64,000 bases of DNA from Streptomyces sp. NBC_00236. GTDB lineage: Bacteria > Actinomycetota > Actinomycetes > Streptomycetales > Streptomycetaceae. How positions within the stretch are numbered: the first letter of the stretch is position 1; each line of letters begins with the position of its first letter. This document shows positions 43,830-53,090 of this stretch, one piece after another. The stretch spans positions 6,014,001 through 6,078,000 of the forward strand of contig NZ_CP108100.1 of assembly GCF_036195045.1 (NCBI RefSeq), read 5' to 3'. The notes beneath the pieces were generated by a model. That model was given only the letters and a program-made list of their open reading frames with translations, was not told where the DNA came from and made no database searches. Made by a program: the position numbers and the translations under genes.

Positions 43830-44914
43830 GCGACGCAATCAAGAAGGACACCCCGGCGACGGACACCGTTCCGGCCCCGCGGTCCGGCGACGACCACGCG
43901 TTCCTCTCCGTACGCAACCTCAGCGTCCACTTCGACACCGACGACGGCCTGGTCAAGTCCGTCGACGGCGTCAGCTTCGACCTGGAGGCCGGCCAGACCC
44001 TCGGCATCGTCGGGGAGTCCGGCTCCGGCAAGTCCGTGACCTCACTGGGGATCATGGGCCTGCACACCTCGGAGCGCGCCCGGATCGGCGGCGAGATCTG
44101 GCTCGACGGCGAGGAGCTCATCGGCTCCGGCCCCGAGCGCGTACGGAAGCTGCGCGGCCAGAAGATGGCCATGATCTTCCAGGACCCGCTCTCCGCCCTG
44201 CACCCGTACTACAGCATCGGCGCGCAGATCGTGGAGGCCCACCGGGTCCACAACAAGGTCGACAAGAAGACCGCTAAGAAGCGCGCCATCGAGATGCTCG
44301 ACCGCGTCGGCATCCCCGAGCCGCACCGTCGGTACGAGGACTACCCGCACCAGTTCTCCGGCGGTATGCGCCAGCGCGCGATGATCGCGATGGCCCTGGT
44401 CAACAACCCGCAGCTGCTTATCGCCGACGAGCCGACGACCGCCCTCGACGTCACCGTCCAGGCGCAGATCCTCGACCTCATCCGCGACCTGCAGAAGGAG
44501 TTCGGCTCTGCGGTCGTCATGATCACCCACGACCTCGGTGTGGTCGCCGAGATCGCGGACAGCCTGCTCGTGATGTACGCGGGACGGTGCATCGAGCGCG
44601 GCACCGCCGAGAAGGTGTTCTACGAGCCCCAGCACCCCTACACCTGGGGTCTGCTCGGTTCGATGCCGCGGATCGACCGCGAGCAGACCGATCGGCTCAT
44701 CCCGGTCAAGGGATCGCCGCCCAGTCTCATCAACGTCCCGTCGGGCTGCGCCTTCCACCCGCGCTGCCCGTACGCCGACGTCCCGCCCGACAACATCACC
44801 CGCACTGAGCGTCCGGAGCTGCAGCAGGTCAGCGACGGGCACTACTCCGCGTGCCATATGTCGCGCGAGCAGCGCGAACGGATTTGGACCGAAGAGATTG
44901 CGCCGAAGCTGTGA
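43826..44914 (+). CDS. oppD: Oligopeptide ABC transporter ATPase, OppD type
   Basis: 362 residues. Walker [10 protein letters not shown], signature [15 protein letters not shown], Walker [13 protein letters not shown] and the H-loop MITHDLG are complete. The C-terminal oligopeptide-transporter extension has the [13 protein letters not shown] and [10 protein letters not shown] segments typical of OppD/DppD. It overlaps oppB by four bases and oppF by four bases (GTGA), so all three are translationally coupled. It acts with OppF as an ATPase heterodimer on the inner face of the membrane. Confidence 0.94.
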   Translation: MSDAIKKDTPATDTVPAPRSGDDHAFLSVRNLSVHFDTDDGLVKSVDGVSFDLEAGQTLGIVGESGSGKSVTSLGIMGLHTSERARIGGEIWLDGEELIGSGPERVRKLRGQKMAMIFQDPLSALHPYYSIGAQIVEAHRVHNKVDKKTAKKRAIEMLDRVGIPEPHRRYEDYPHQFSGGMRQRAMIAMALVNNPQLLIADEPTTALDVTVQAQILDLIRDLQKEFGSAVVMITHDLGVVAEIADSLLVMYAGRCIERGTAEKVFYEPQHPYTWGLLGSMPRIDREQTDRLIPVKGSPPSLINVPSGCAFHPRCPYADVPPDNITRTERPELQQVSDGHYSACHMSREQRERIWTEEIAPKL

Positions 44915-46233
44915 CTGAGCTGAACAAGAAGACTCCCGCGCCCGCCGCGGCCGGGTCGGACGGGTCCGGTCCCGAGCCGCTCCTCAAGGTCGACGGCCTG
45001 GTCAAGCACTTCCCGATCACCAAGGGTGTGCTGAAGCGCAAGGTCGGTGCGGTCCAGGCCGTGGACGGGCTCACCTTCGACGTGCGCCCCGGGGAGACCC
45101 TGGGCGTGGTCGGTGAGTCGGGCTGCGGCAAGTCGACCATGGGCCGGCTGGTGACCCGGCTCCTGGAGCCGACCGGCGGCAAGGTCGAGTTCCAGGGCCG
45201 CGACATCACCCACATGTCCGCGGGGAAGCTCCGGCCGATGCGCCGCGACATCCAGATGATCTTCCAGGACCCGTACGGCTCGCTGAACCCGCGCCACACG
45301 GTCGGCGGCATCGTCGGCACGCCCTTCCGGCTCCAGGGCGTCAAGCCCGAGGGCGGCGTGAAGGCGGAGGTCCAGCGGCTGCTGGAGCTGGTGGGTCTCA
45401 ACCCCGAGCACTACAACCGCTACCCGCACGAGTTCTCCGGCGGTCAGCGCCAGCGCATCGGCATCGCCCGGGCGCTCGCGCTGAAGCCGAAGCTGGTCGT
45501 CGCGGACGAGCCGGTCTCGGCGCTGGACGTGTCGATCCAGGCGCAGGTGGTGAACCTGCTGGACGACCTCCAGGACGAGCTCGGGCTCACGTACATGATC
45601 ATCGCTCACGACCTCTCGGTGATCCGTCACGTCTCGGACCGGATCGCGGTCATGTACCTCGGCAAGATCGTCGAGCTCGCGGACCGCAAGTCGCTGTACG
45701 AGGCGCCGATGCACCCGTACACGAAGGCGCTGATGTCCGCGGTGCCCGTGCCGGATCCGCGTCGGCGCGGTGCCAAGAGCGACCGCATCCTGCTCAAGGG
45801 CGACGTGCCGTCGCCGATCTCGCCGCCGACCGGCTGCCGGTTCCACACCCGGTGCTGGAAGGCCACCAAGATCTGCGGGACGACCGAGCCGCCGCTGCTC
45901 CAGCTGAAGACCGGACACCAGGTGGCCTGCCACCACCCGGAGAACGGCGAGGACTTGGCACCCGGGGACGCTCCGCTCGTCGCGGACGTCATCACGGTGA
46001 AGTCGACGGCCGCGACGGCGCCGGTCGCGGAGGCGGAGGCGGGCGAAGCGGGCACGGTGGCCGAGGAGGCCGCGGAGCCCGAGACGTCCGCAGAGGCGGC
46101 CGCGCCGGAAACGCCGGAAGCGCCGGCGGAGTCCGACGGGGCTGCTCCCGACGGGGACGCCGATGGCGAACCCGGCGGCAAGGCTTCCGCCGCGACACCC
46201 TCGGAAGCCTCCGAGGACAGCCCCAAGGAGTAG
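44911..46233 (+). CDS. oppF: Oligopeptide ABC transporter ATPase, OppF type, with acidic Ala/Glu-rich tail
   Basis: 440 residues from a GTG overlapping the oppD stop. Walker A GESGCGKST, signature FSGGQRQRIGIARAL, Walker B LVVADEPVSALD and H-loop IIAHDLS are intact. The oligo-HPY region has LYEAPMHPYTKAL and CRFHTRCWKATKIC. Residues from about 345 onward form a low-complexity tail dominated by Ala, Glu, Pro, Gly and Asp, roughly 90 residues longer than in typical OppF proteins and probably unstructured. It completes the five-gene peptide importer. Confidence 0.93.
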   Translation: MTELNKKTPAPAAAGSDGSGPEPLLKVDGLVKHFPITKGVLKRKVGAVQAVDGLTFDVRPGETLGVVGESGCGKSTMGRLVTRLLEPTGGKVEFQGRDITHMSAGKLRPMRRDIQMIFQDPYGSLNPRHTVGGIVGTPFRLQGVKPEGGVKAEVQRLLELVGLNPEHYNRYPHEFSGGQRQRIGIARALALKPKLVVADEPVSALDVSIQAQVVNLLDDLQDELGLTYMIIAHDLSVIRHVSDRIAVMYLGKIVELADRKSLYEAPMHPYTKALMSAVPVPDPRRRGAKSDRILLKGDVPSPISPPTGCRFHTRCWKATKICGTTEPPLLQLKTGHQVACHHPENGEDLAPGDAPLVADVITVKSTAATAPVAEAEAGEAGTVAEEAAEPETSAEAAAPETPEAPAESDGAAPDGDADGEPGGKASAATPSEASEDSPKE

Positions 46234-46251
46234 GACCGGCACAATTGCCCG

Positions 46252-46911
46252 GTGCTCAACGAACTGTTCACGCCCTCCGTCCAGCATGCGCTCGACATCG
46301 TCGGAATCTTCGTCTTCGCGATCTCCGGCGCTCTGCTCGCCGTACGCAAGAACTTCGATGTCTTCGGCATCGCGGTCCTCGCCGAGGCGACCGCGCTGGG
46401 CGGGGGGCTGTTCCGTGACGTGATCATCGGTGCGGTGCCGCCCGCCGCCTTCACGGACCTCGGGTACTTCACCACTCCGCTGCTCGCCGCCGGCCTGGTC
46501 TTCTTCCTGCATCCGCAGGTCGAACGGATCCAGGTCGGCGTGAACGTCTTCGACGCGGCCGGCCTCGGGCTCTTCTGTGTCACGGGGACGGTGAAGGCCT
46601 ACGACTACGGCCTCGGACTGACCGCGTCCGCGGCGCTGGGCCTCACCACCGCGGTCGGCGGGGGTGTGCTGCGCGACGTGCTGGCCAACGAGGTGCCGTC
46701 GCTGCTGCGCTGGGACCGCGATCTGTACGCCGTGCCCGCCATCGTCGGGGCGGCCATGATCGTGCTGTGCATCCGTTTCGAGGCGTTGAACGCCTTCACC
46801 AGCGGCTGTGCGGTGATCACCGCGTTCACTCTGCGCATCCTGGCGCTGCGCTACCACTGGCGGGCCCCACGCGCCTACAACCGGCGCTCGGCGACGCCGG
46901 ACGAGGGCTGA
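46252..46911 (+). CDS. TRIC/UPF0126 family membrane protein
   Basis: 219 residues from a GTG 18 bases after oppF. It consists of two repeated three-helix units, each with the family's glycine-rich kinked helix (GIFVFAISGALLAV and AAGLGLFCVTGTVKA). GGGLFRDVIIG in the first half and GGGVLRDVLANEVPSLL in the second are the family signature. Bacterial members were shown to be trimeric K+-selective channels; older annotation calls the repeat a glycine-transporter domain. Its place next to an opp operon and a serine/glycine locus is suggestive only. It lies on the inner membrane with about seven helices. Confidence 0.88.
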   Translation: MLNELFTPSVQHALDIVGIFVFAISGALLAVRKNFDVFGIAVLAEATALGGGLFRDVIIGAVPPAAFTDLGYFTTPLLAAGLVFFLHPQVERIQVGVNVFDAAGLGLFCVTGTVKAYDYGLGLTASAALGLTTAVGGGVLRDVLANEVPSLLRWDRDLYAVPAIVGAAMIVLCIRFEALNAFTSGCAVITAFTLRILALRYHWRAPRAYNRRSATPDEG

Positions 46912-46947
46912 GGCCTCCTCTTCGTCCGATGAGCCGAAGGAAAAAGC

Positions 46948-46977
46948 TACCGCTCAGTAATGAGATCGATGTACGGT
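46948..46977 (+). promoter_or_regulatory. Candidate promoter/operator before the thioesterase gene
   Basis: TACGGT at 46972-46977 is a possible -10, six bases before the ATG at 46984. Upstream, TACCGCTCAGTA (46948-46959) is an imperfect inverted repeat of the kind read by TetR-family repressors. There is no SD before the start. Confidence 0.35.
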
Positions 46978-46983
46978 GCTTGC

Positions 46984-47850
46984 ATGGCACAGGCAGCAAC
47001 GCAGGCGGCACCGACCGCCCAGGCATCCATCGGGGACAGCGAGTTCGACCGGGACACCGCCGTCACCCTCCGCGAGGAAGGCGTCTACGACGCCGAGCTC
47101 TCCGCGGGCTGGACGATCATCCACGCCGTCAACGGCGGCTATCTGCTGGCCATGCTCGGCCGCGCCCTCGGTGAGGCCCTGCCGCACGCGGACCCCTTCT
47201 CGGTCTCGGCGCACTACCTCACCGCGTCCGTCCCCGGCCCCGCGGTGATCCGTACCCAGACCGTCCGCAGCGGGCGCACCCTCTCCACCGGCCAGGCCTC
47301 TCTCTTCCAGTACGCCGAGGACGGCACCGAGGTCGAGCGCATCCGGGTCATCGCCACCTACGGCGACCTGGACGCCCTGACCGACGACATCCGCACCTCG
47401 GCCGAGCCTCCGGCCATCCCGCCCCGCGAGCACTGCCTCGGGCCGTCGGACGGCCCCGCCCCGATCCCGGGCAGCTCCGCCATCACCGAGCGGCTCGACA
47501 TCAAGCTCGATCCGGCGACCATCGGCTGGGCCATCGGGCAGCCGTCCGGCAAGGGCGAGATGCGCGGCTGGTTCGGGCTCGCGGACGGCCGCGACGCCGA
47601 CGCGCTCTCGCTGCTTCTGACCGTGGACGCGCTGCCGCCGACCTCCTTCGAGCTCGGGCTCAAGGGCTGGACCCCGACCATCGAGCTCACCACCCACATC
47701 CGCTGCCGCCCGGCCCCGGGCCCCCTGCGCGTCTCCATCACCACCCGCAACCTGGCGGGCGGCTTCCTGGAGGAGGACGCGGACGTCTGGGACAGCGCGG
47801 ACCGCCTGGTCGCCCAGTCCCGCCAGCTGGCCCGCGCACCGCGCAGCTGA
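46984..47850 (+). CDS. Acyl-CoA thioesterase-like double-hotdog protein
   Basis: 288 residues from the ATG at 46984; an ATG at 46960 would add eight residues. The N-terminal half has the hotdog helix HAVNGGYLLAMLGRALGEAL and the strand HYLTASVPGPAVIRTQTVRSGRTLSTGQASLFQ. The second half (GEMRGWFGLADGRDADALSLLLTVDALPP) is the second hotdog of TesB-like acyl-CoA thioesterases. It probably cleaves acyl-CoA thioesters of unknown chain length. A catalytic Asp is expected near DALSLLL, but the assignment is by pattern only. The WYL regulator gene begins 38 bases downstream in the same direction and may be cotranscribed. Confidence 0.82.
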   Translation: MAQAATQAAPTAQASIGDSEFDRDTAVTLREEGVYDAELSAGWTIIHAVNGGYLLAMLGRALGEALPHADPFSVSAHYLTASVPGPAVIRTQTVRSGRTLSTGQASLFQYAEDGTEVERIRVIATYGDLDALTDDIRTSAEPPAIPPREHCLGPSDGPAPIPGSSAITERLDIKLDPATIGWAIGQPSGKGEMRGWFGLADGRDADALSLLLTVDALPPTSFELGLKGWTPTIELTTHIRCRPAPGPLRVSITTRNLAGGFLEEDADVWDSADRLVAQSRQLARAPRS

Positions 47851-47888
47851 CATTCCCGCATCCGGCCGGGGCGGAGGATGCTGGTCCG

Positions 47889-48878
47889 GTGAAATCCGAC
47901 CGGCTGCTCTCCATCCTGCTGCTGCTCCAGACCCGCCGTCTGGTGCCCGCCACCGAGCTGGCCGAGCGCCTCGACGTCTCCGTACGCACCATCTACCGGG
48001 ACGTCGAGGCGCTCTCCGCGTCCGGTGTGCCCGTCTACTCCGAACGAGGCCGTCACGGCGGCATCGCCCTGCTGCCGGGCTTCCGTACCGACGTCACCGG
48101 GCTGACCGCGGACGAGTCGCGCGCCCTGTTCGTCCTGGCCGCGGACGGCGCCCACGCCGCGCTGGGCCTCGACGAGGCGATCGGCTCCGCCCTGCGCAAG
48201 GTGATGGCGGCGCTGCCCGCCCCGTACCGGCCCGCCGCCGAGCTGACCAGCCGCCGGATCCTCGTCGACCCGGTGCGCTGGATGGGCGGCCGGCGCGCCG
48301 CCGTCGACATCGGCGACCTGCACGACGCCGTGTTCGCCGACCGGCGGCTGCGGCTGCGTTACCGGCACAGCGGTACGCGGACCGCCCGCACCTACACCGT
48401 CGACCCGTACGGCCTGGTGGTGAAAGCGGGCGTCTGGTACCTGGTGGCCGACCGTGAAGGAGAACCCCGGCTCTTCCGCGCCGACCGGGTACGGGAGGCC
48501 GCCCTGACCGAGGACGCGGTGGTCCGCAGGTCCGGCGTGGAACTGGCGCACGTCTGGGAGGAACTGCGCCGGCAGGTCGAGGAGCGGCAGGGGGAGGTGA
48601 CCCTGCGGGTGCGGGTGCACCGTTCCCGGCTCGACCTCTTCCTGCGGCTGAACGCGGGCGTGCTCACGCGGGAGCCGACGCCCGAGGACGGGGGCGAGTG
48701 GGTGCGGGCCGAACTCGCCGTGGAGTCGGTGGAGTGGGCGCGCTCCCTGCTCTCGTTCGGCCTGAACGTCGAGGTGCTGTCCCCGCCGGAGGCCCGCGCG
48801 GTGATGGCCGCGCACGCGGCCGCGGTCATGGCGCTGTACGGGGATCCGGAGCCGGGGGCGTCCGCAGGAAGCGGCTGA
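47889..48878 (+). CDS. WYL-domain transcriptional regulator (DeoR-like HTH)
   Basis: 329 residues from a GTG with GGAGG nine bases before it. The N-terminal winged helix-turn-helix (SILLLLQTRRLVPATELAERLDVSVRTIYRDVEAL) is an HTH_11 domain. The WYL domain follows (about 140-210: YTVDPYGLVVKAGVWYLVADREGEPRLFRADRV, with the W-Y-L signature in GVWYLVA). A WCX domain closes the C-terminus. WYL proteins sense ligands, often nucleic-acid fragments or nucleotides, and control transcription; the target here is unknown, possibly the thioesterase upstream. Its 3' end overlaps the convergent hydrolase gene by 53 bases. Confidence 0.9.
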   Translation: MKSDRLLSILLLLQTRRLVPATELAERLDVSVRTIYRDVEALSASGVPVYSERGRHGGIALLPGFRTDVTGLTADESRALFVLAADGAHAALGLDEAIGSALRKVMAALPAPYRPAAELTSRRILVDPVRWMGGRRAAVDIGDLHDAVFADRRLRLRYRHSGTRTARTYTVDPYGLVVKAGVWYLVADREGEPRLFRADRVREAALTEDAVVRRSGVELAHVWEELRRQVEERQGEVTLRVRVHRSRLDLFLRLNAGVLTREPTPEDGGEWVRAELAVESVEWARSLLSFGLNVEVLSPPEARAVMAAHAAAVMALYGDPEPGASAGSG

Positions 48879-49689
48879 GTGCTGCGGTCAGCTCCGCCGG
48901 TGCGTCCTCCTGTACGAGATGCCCGGCCCCGTCGATGCTCCGCAGTTCGCTGCCGGGGACGAGCGCGGCCAGTTCATGGCCACGGGCGACCGGGATCCAG
49001 GTGTCATCGGCGCCCCAGCAGATCAGCACCGGCAGATCGATCTCCCCGTACCGGTGCTGGATCTCGTCGGTGAACCGCTGGTCGTTCTGGCTGATCTGCC
49101 GGTAGAAGGCGGGCTGTCCCGCCTCGGTGCACCAAGGTGCGACGAGCCGGTCCAGCACCGCCGGGGACAGACCGGGGCCACTGGCGGAGCTCACGTACTC
49201 CCGCACCAGCGCCCGGTGCAGGGCGGGCGGCAACTGCTCGAAGACCTCCGGGTGTCCGCCCAGCAGCCGGTAGGCGGGCGAGCCCCAGGGGGCGAGCGCC
49301 ACCGGGTCGACCAGGGCCAGGCGGCGGTAGCGGGCACCGTGCAGCAGGTGGGCGCGCAGGGTGACGCAGCCGCCGAAGTCATGCGCTGCTACGGCTGGTT
49401 CGGTCAGTTGCCAGTGGTCGAGGAGCTCGGTGAGCACCCGTGCCTGGGAGGCCAGCGACACGTCCTGGCCCTCGAACTGCGCGGATTCCCCGTACCCGGG
49501 CAGGTCCCAGACGAAGACCTGGTGCTCCTGGGCCAGCGCCCGGGCCACGCCGCGCCAGACGTACGAGGAGAAGGGCGTGCCGTGCACCAGCACGACGGGC
49601 GGCGCCCCGGCCGGGCCCAGGACGGCCCAGCGGACATCCCCGGCGGAGCTGTGGAACGTACGGTCCAGGACCCATGTCTCATCGCTCAT
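48826..49689 (-). CDS. Alpha/beta hydrolase with Asp nucleophile (haloalkane dehalogenase/epoxide hydrolase class)
   Basis: 287 residues. The oxyanion motif HGTPFSSYVW and the nucleophile elbow AAHDFGG (Asp104 instead of Ser) mark the dehalogenase and epoxide-hydrolase branch, which works through an alkyl-enzyme ester. The acid is in WGADDTWIP and the histidine in GAGHLVQED. The substrate is unknown. It lies 27 bases after the TetR gene on the same strand, so the two form an operon and the regulator probably responds to the enzyme's substrate or a related compound. The 3' end overlaps the convergent WYL gene by 53 bases. Confidence 0.88.
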   Translation of the reverse strand: MSDETWVLDRTFHSSAGDVRWAVLGPAGAPPVVLVHGTPFSSYVWRGVARALAQEHQVFVWDLPGYGESAQFEGQDVSLASQARVLTELLDHWQLTEPAVAAHDFGGCVTLRAHLLHGARYRRLALVDPVALAPWGSPAYRLLGGHPEVFEQLPPALHRALVREYVSSASGPGLSPAVLDRLVAPWCTEAGQPAFYRQISQNDQRFTDEIQHRYGEIDLPVLICWGADDTWIPVARGHELAALVPGSELRSIDGAGHLVQEDAPAELTAALSRFLRTPPAPDPRTAP

Positions 49690-49716
49690 GCGCCACAGCC
49701 TAGGAGCTCCGCCCCT

Positions 49717-50340
49717 TCAGGCCCCGTCCAGCCAGTGCAGGCGGCCGAGCGTGACCAGCCGCAGCCGGCGCCGGGCGACGTGGGCCACCTGCTCGTCCCC
49801 GTCCGGGCCGGTGTCCAGCATGGCCGAGGCGGTGATCACCATGTGGTCCACGTAGAGGCCGCCCAGCATCAGCAGGTCCTCCTCGCTCCAGCCCCGCGAT
49901 TCGGGCTCGTCCGCGAGCGCCGTCGCCACCTCCTGCGCGAACCGCCGCAGCTGGGCGGCTATGGCCTCGCGGACCGGGCCGACGCCGCCGTGCTGCTCAC
50001 GGGCGATGAAGCGGAAGTGGGCGGGCTGCTGCCGGACATGACGGGTGATCAGTTCGACGCTGCGGTCCAGCCGGACCTCGCTGTCGCCGGTCTCGGCCAG
50101 GATCGCCCCGATCATTCCGTGCAGGCTGCCCAGGGTCTGTTCGACCAGGGCCACCCCGAGCGCGGCGATGTCGTCGAAGTGCCGGTAGAAGGCCGTGGGC
50201 GTGACACCCACGGCCCGTGTCACCTCGCGCAGGCCCAGGCTGCTCAGGCTCTGGTGCTCCAGCAGCCCGAGGGCCGCGTCCAGGAGTGCCTGCCTGGTCT
50301 TCAGCTTCTGGGTCTGGCGGATGCCGGCGGTGTGACTCAT
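49717..50340 (-). CDS. TetR-family transcriptional regulator, FabR-like
   Basis: 207 residues. The N-terminal HTH (TRQALLDAALGLLE, LSSLGLREVTRAVGVTPTAFYRHFDDIAALGVAL) closely fits the FabR/DesT group of TetR proteins that control fatty-acid desaturation or synthesis. The ligand-binding half has the group's FIAREQHGG segment. It is cotranscribed with the Asp-nucleophile hydrolase. Inverted repeats lie 7-21 bases upstream of its start, so it probably represses itself and possibly the divergent small membrane protein gene. Confidence 0.9.
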   Translation of the reverse strand: MSHTAGIRQTQKLKTRQALLDAALGLLEHQSLSSLGLREVTRAVGVTPTAFYRHFDDIAALGVALVEQTLGSLHGMIGAILAETGDSEVRLDRSVELITRHVRQQPAHFRFIAREQHGGVGPVREAIAAQLRRFAQEVATALADEPESRGWSEEDLLMLGGLYVDHMVITASAMLDTGPDGDEQVAHVARRRLRLVTLGRLHWLDGA

Positions 50341-50346
50341 GCCATT

Positions 50347-50361
50347 CAGTAAACAACTGTT
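50347..50361. promoter_or_regulatory. Operator candidate for the TetR regulator
   Basis: Two overlapping inverted repeats, CAGT-n5-ACTG (50347-50359) and AACA-n2-TGTT (50352-50361), just upstream of the TetR start and in the region between it and a divergent gene. The position is typical for autoregulation. Confidence 0.5.
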
Positions 50362-50442
50362 CTCCGGGACGGGGAAGGGGGGTGCGGGTCTAGACTGGCA
50401 AGTCAGTGCACAGTCGTACTCTCAATCATGGAAAGGCTGACC

Positions 50443-50604
50443 ATGATCGTTCTTGTCGCCGCCCTGCTCCTGCTGGGGATCGTGCTGGGAGCAGTGGTCC
50501 AGATTCCGCTTCCACTGTCCCTGGCGCTCGGTGCCCTGATCGGCTGCTGGCTCCTGGTCTTCGCCGTTCGCGAACGGGCGGGTGCGCGCCGCCGCTCCCA
50601 GTGA
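50443..50604 (+). CDS. Small two-helix membrane protein
   Basis: 53 residues, from the ATG at 50443 with SD GGAAAGG. It has two hydrophobic helices separated by a short turn (VLVAALLLLGIVLGAVV and LSLALGALIGCWLLVFAV) and a very basic C-terminus (RERAGARRRSQ), so both ends should face the cytoplasm. No family is recognised with certainty. It is divergent from the TetR gene and 59 bases upstream of another small membrane protein gene, with which it may be cotranscribed. Codon use is like that of the neighbouring genes. Confidence 0.65.
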   Translation: MIVLVAALLLLGIVLGAVVQIPLPLSLALGALIGCWLLVFAVRERAGARRRSQ

Positions 50605-50663
50605 CCGGCCCCGTGCCATCAGGTCGTCCACATCAGCGCAGCAGATCCCAAGGAGTCCGCACG

Positions 50664-51014
50664 ATGACACTCACCGCGTTCGCCCGTCGCTCCGAAGCCG
50701 CCACCGCGACCGGAACGGCGGAGCCGGCCGGGCCCGACGGCCCCGGCGCCACCCCGCCCGCACCACCGCGGCGCCCCACCCGTGACGCGGACGGTCTCGC
50801 CGTCGCCTCGTTCGTGCTCGGCCTCGTCGGCCTGCTGGTGATGAACATCCTGCTCGGCCCGGCCGCCATCGTCATGGCGCTCGTCGCGCTGGCCCGCTCC
50901 ACCGCCCGCCGCGGCCGCGCCCTGCTCGGGCTGGTGCTCGGCATCGCCGACCTGGTGATCCTGGCCTTCCTCGTCACCGGAAACGGCGTCGTCGCCTGGG
51001 ACTTCGGCGGCTGA
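50664..51014 (+). CDS. DUF4190-type small membrane protein
   Basis: 116 residues from an ATG with AAGGAG eight bases before it. The first 45 residues are a Pro/Ala-rich cytoplasmic segment. Two helices follow ([32 protein letters not shown] and [19 protein letters not shown]) with the A-x-x-S-x-x-x-G pattern of DUF4190 proteins, which are common in actinobacteria and of unknown function. No enzyme motif is present. It is probably in a small operon with the 53-residue gene upstream. Confidence 0.75.
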   Translation: MTLTAFARRSEAATATGTAEPAGPDGPGATPPAPPRRPTRDADGLAVASFVLGLVGLLVMNILLGPAAIVMALVALARSTARRGRALLGLVLGIADLVILAFLVTGNGVVAWDFGG

Positions 51015-51141
51015 CAGGACGCGGACCGCGACCTCTCCCCGCACCGGATCGGGCTCCGGAACGGGGCGGCCGGGACACCGCTTCCGGGGTGCGCGGGCAC
51101 CGGGACCCCATGCGCCCGCCGTACGCCCCGTCGCGGGCTCG

Positions 51142-51147
51142 TAGAAT
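51142..51147 (+). promoter_or_regulatory. Candidate -10 element TAGAAT before the cysteine desulfurase
   Basis: TAGAAT lies ten bases before the ATG at 51158 and there is no SD in the gap, so the transcript is probably leaderless or nearly so. No -35 consensus was found. Confidence 0.45.
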
Positions 51148-51157
51148 CGAGCCCACC

Positions 51158-52327
51158 ATGGCTTACCTCGACCACGCCGCGACCACGCCGATGCTGCCGG
51201 AGGCGATCGCGGCGATGACCGCGCAGCTCGCCGTCACCGGCAACGCGTCCTCACTCCACGCCGCCGGGCGCCGGGCCCGCCGTACCGTCGAGGAGTCCAG
51301 AGAGACCCTCGCCGACGCCCTCGGCGCACGCCCCAGCGAGGTGGTCCTCACCTCCGGCGGCACCGAGTCCGACAACCTCGCGGTGAAGGGCCTGTACTGG
51401 GCCCGCCGCGACGCCGACCCCCGCCGCACCCGGGTCCTGGCCAGCCCCGTCGAGCACCACGCGGTGCTGGACGCCGTCGACTGGCTCGCCGAGCACGAGG
51501 GCGCGACCGTCGAGTACCTCCCCGTCGACCGCTACGGCCGCGTGCACCCCGACACGCTGCGCGAGGCGCTGGACCGCAACCCCGACGACGTCGCGATGAT
51601 CACCGTGATGTGGGCGAACAACGAGATCGGCACCGTCATGCCGGTACGTGAACTGGCCGCGGTGGCCCGCGAGTTCGACGTCCCCATGCATGCCGACGCG
51701 GTGCAGGCCTTCGGGCAGCTCGAAGTCGACTTCGCCCGCTCAGGGCTGGCCGCGATGACCGTGAGCGCGCACAAGATCGGCGGCCCGTTCGGCGTCGGCG
51801 CGCTGCTGCTCGGCCGTGAGTACACCCCCGTACCCGTGCTGCACGGCGGCGGGCAGGAACGCCATGTGCGCTCCGGCACCCTGGACGTCCCCGGCGTCGC
51901 CGCGTTCGCCGTCGCGGGCAGGATCGCCGCCGACGGGCGCGAGGACTTCGCCCGGGACATCGGCGGGCTCCGCGACGAACTCGTCGATGCCGTCCTGGCC
52001 CAGGTCCCCGACGCCGTCCTCGGCGGCGACCCGGCCCCCGGCGGGCGGCTGCCGGCCAACGCGCACTTCACCTTCCCCGGCTGCGAGGGCGACTCGCTCC
52101 TCCTGCTCCTGGACGCCCAGGGCATCGAATGCTCCACCGGCTCCGCGTGCACGGCCGGGATCGCCCAGCCCAGTCACGTCCTGCTGGCCACCGGCACCGA
52201 TCCGGACCTGGCCCGCGGCACCCTGCGCTTCTCGCTGGGCCACACCTCGACCAAGCAGGACGTCGAGGACGTGGCACGGGCGATCGGCCCGGCGGTGGAA
52301 CGGGCGAGGACGGCGGGGCTCAGCTGA
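51158..52327 (+). CDS. Cysteine desulfurase (IscS/NifS type)
   Basis: 389 residues from the ATG at 51158. It removes sulfur from L-cysteine as an enzyme persulfide and leaves alanine. The start [10 protein letters not shown], the PLP lysine in SAHKIGG (Lys206) and the catalytic cysteine loop [10 protein letters not shown] (Cys331) place it in the IscS/NifS class. The mnmA gene, whose enzyme needs such sulfur for 2-thiouridine in tRNA, lies less than 800 bases downstream in the same direction, so tRNA thiolation is a likely client. No isc scaffold genes are adjacent. Confidence 0.95.
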   Translation: MAYLDHAATTPMLPEAIAAMTAQLAVTGNASSLHAAGRRARRTVEESRETLADALGARPSEVVLTSGGTESDNLAVKGLYWARRDADPRRTRVLASPVEHHAVLDAVDWLAEHEGATVEYLPVDRYGRVHPDTLREALDRNPDDVAMITVMWANNEIGTVMPVRELAAVAREFDVPMHADAVQAFGQLEVDFARSGLAAMTVSAHKIGGPFGVGALLLGREYTPVPVLHGGGQERHVRSGTLDVPGVAAFAVAGRIAADGREDFARDIGGLRDELVDAVLAQVPDAVLGGDPAPGGRLPANAHFTFPGCEGDSLLLLLDAQGIECSTGSACTAGIAQPSHVLLATGTDPDLARGTLRFSLGHTSTKQDVEDVARAIGPAVERARTAGLS

Positions 52328-52351
52328 CGGTCACCGACACCGGGCCCGCCC

Positions 52352-53029
52352 TCACGGTTTCGCGGCCCGGACCAGCTTCATGTACCGGTCCCAGTCCCAG
52401 TGCTTCCCCGGGTCCGTGTGGTCGGTCCCCGGCACCTCCACGTGCCCGATGACGTGCTCGCGGTCCACCGGGATGTCGTACCTCGCGCATATCGCCGCGG
52501 TGAGCCGGGCCGACGCCCCGTACATCGCGGCGGTGAAGCCCTGCGGGCGGTCCACGAAGCCTTCGTGCTCGATGCCCACGCTGTGCTCGTTGTAGGAGCG
52601 GTTACCTGCGTGGAACGCCACGTCCAGCTCGCGGATCATCTGCGTCACATGACCGTCCTTGCGCACCACGTAGTGCGCCGCGGCTCCGTGCGACGGGTCC
52701 TGGAAGGCCCGGACCGCGCTGGTGAAGCTGCCCTGTGTGACGTGGATGACCACGCGGTCGATGTCGTAGTCGTCCGGCCGGTCCGCCCGCCGCCAGTTCT
52801 CCTCGGAGGCGGCTGTCCATGTGGCCCGTGCGTAGTCCACCTCGCCCGGCTTGCGCGGCTTCTCCACTCCGGGCAGCCGCCACCAGGCCCTCTTGAGCCG
52901 GTCCCGTGCCAGCACCGCCGTACCCGCCGCCGTGACGACACCGCCGATCAGCACCGCGCGCCGGCTGATGCCGCTGCCGGTTCCCGATCCTGCGGGGCCC
53001 TTGGCGCCCGCCGTCCCCTTGGTCCCCAT
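52352..53029 (-). CDS. N-acetylmuramoyl-L-alanine amidase (Amidase_2), Tat-exported
   Basis: 225 residues from the ATG complementary to 53027-53029. A twin-arginine signal (SRRAVLIGGVVTAAGTAVLA, about 22-42) suggests export of the folded, zinc-loaded enzyme. The amidase domain (about 85-225) has the zinc histidines of the family in VVIHVTQG and in the C-terminal DHTDPGKHWDW segment, plus NEHSVGIEHEG. It should cut the bond between muramic acid and the stem peptide of peptidoglycan. It is placed between the desulfurase and mnmA but on the other strand, so it is an independent unit. Confidence 0.92.
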   Translation of the reverse strand: MGTKGTAGAKGPAGSGTGSGISRRAVLIGGVVTAAGTAVLARDRLKRAWWRLPGVEKPRKPGEVDYARATWTAASEENWRRADRPDDYDIDRVVIHVTQGSFTSAVRAFQDPSHGAAAHYVVRKDGHVTQMIRELDVAFHAGNRSYNEHSVGIEHEGFVDRPQGFTAAMYGASARLTAAICARYDIPVDREHVIGHVEVPGTDHTDPGKHWDWDRYMKLVRAAKP

Positions 53030-53090
53030 GTGATCGACAACGCTTATCCGCGAGCTTTCGGTTCCCGGGGACCCGTACCCTGGTGGAGCT

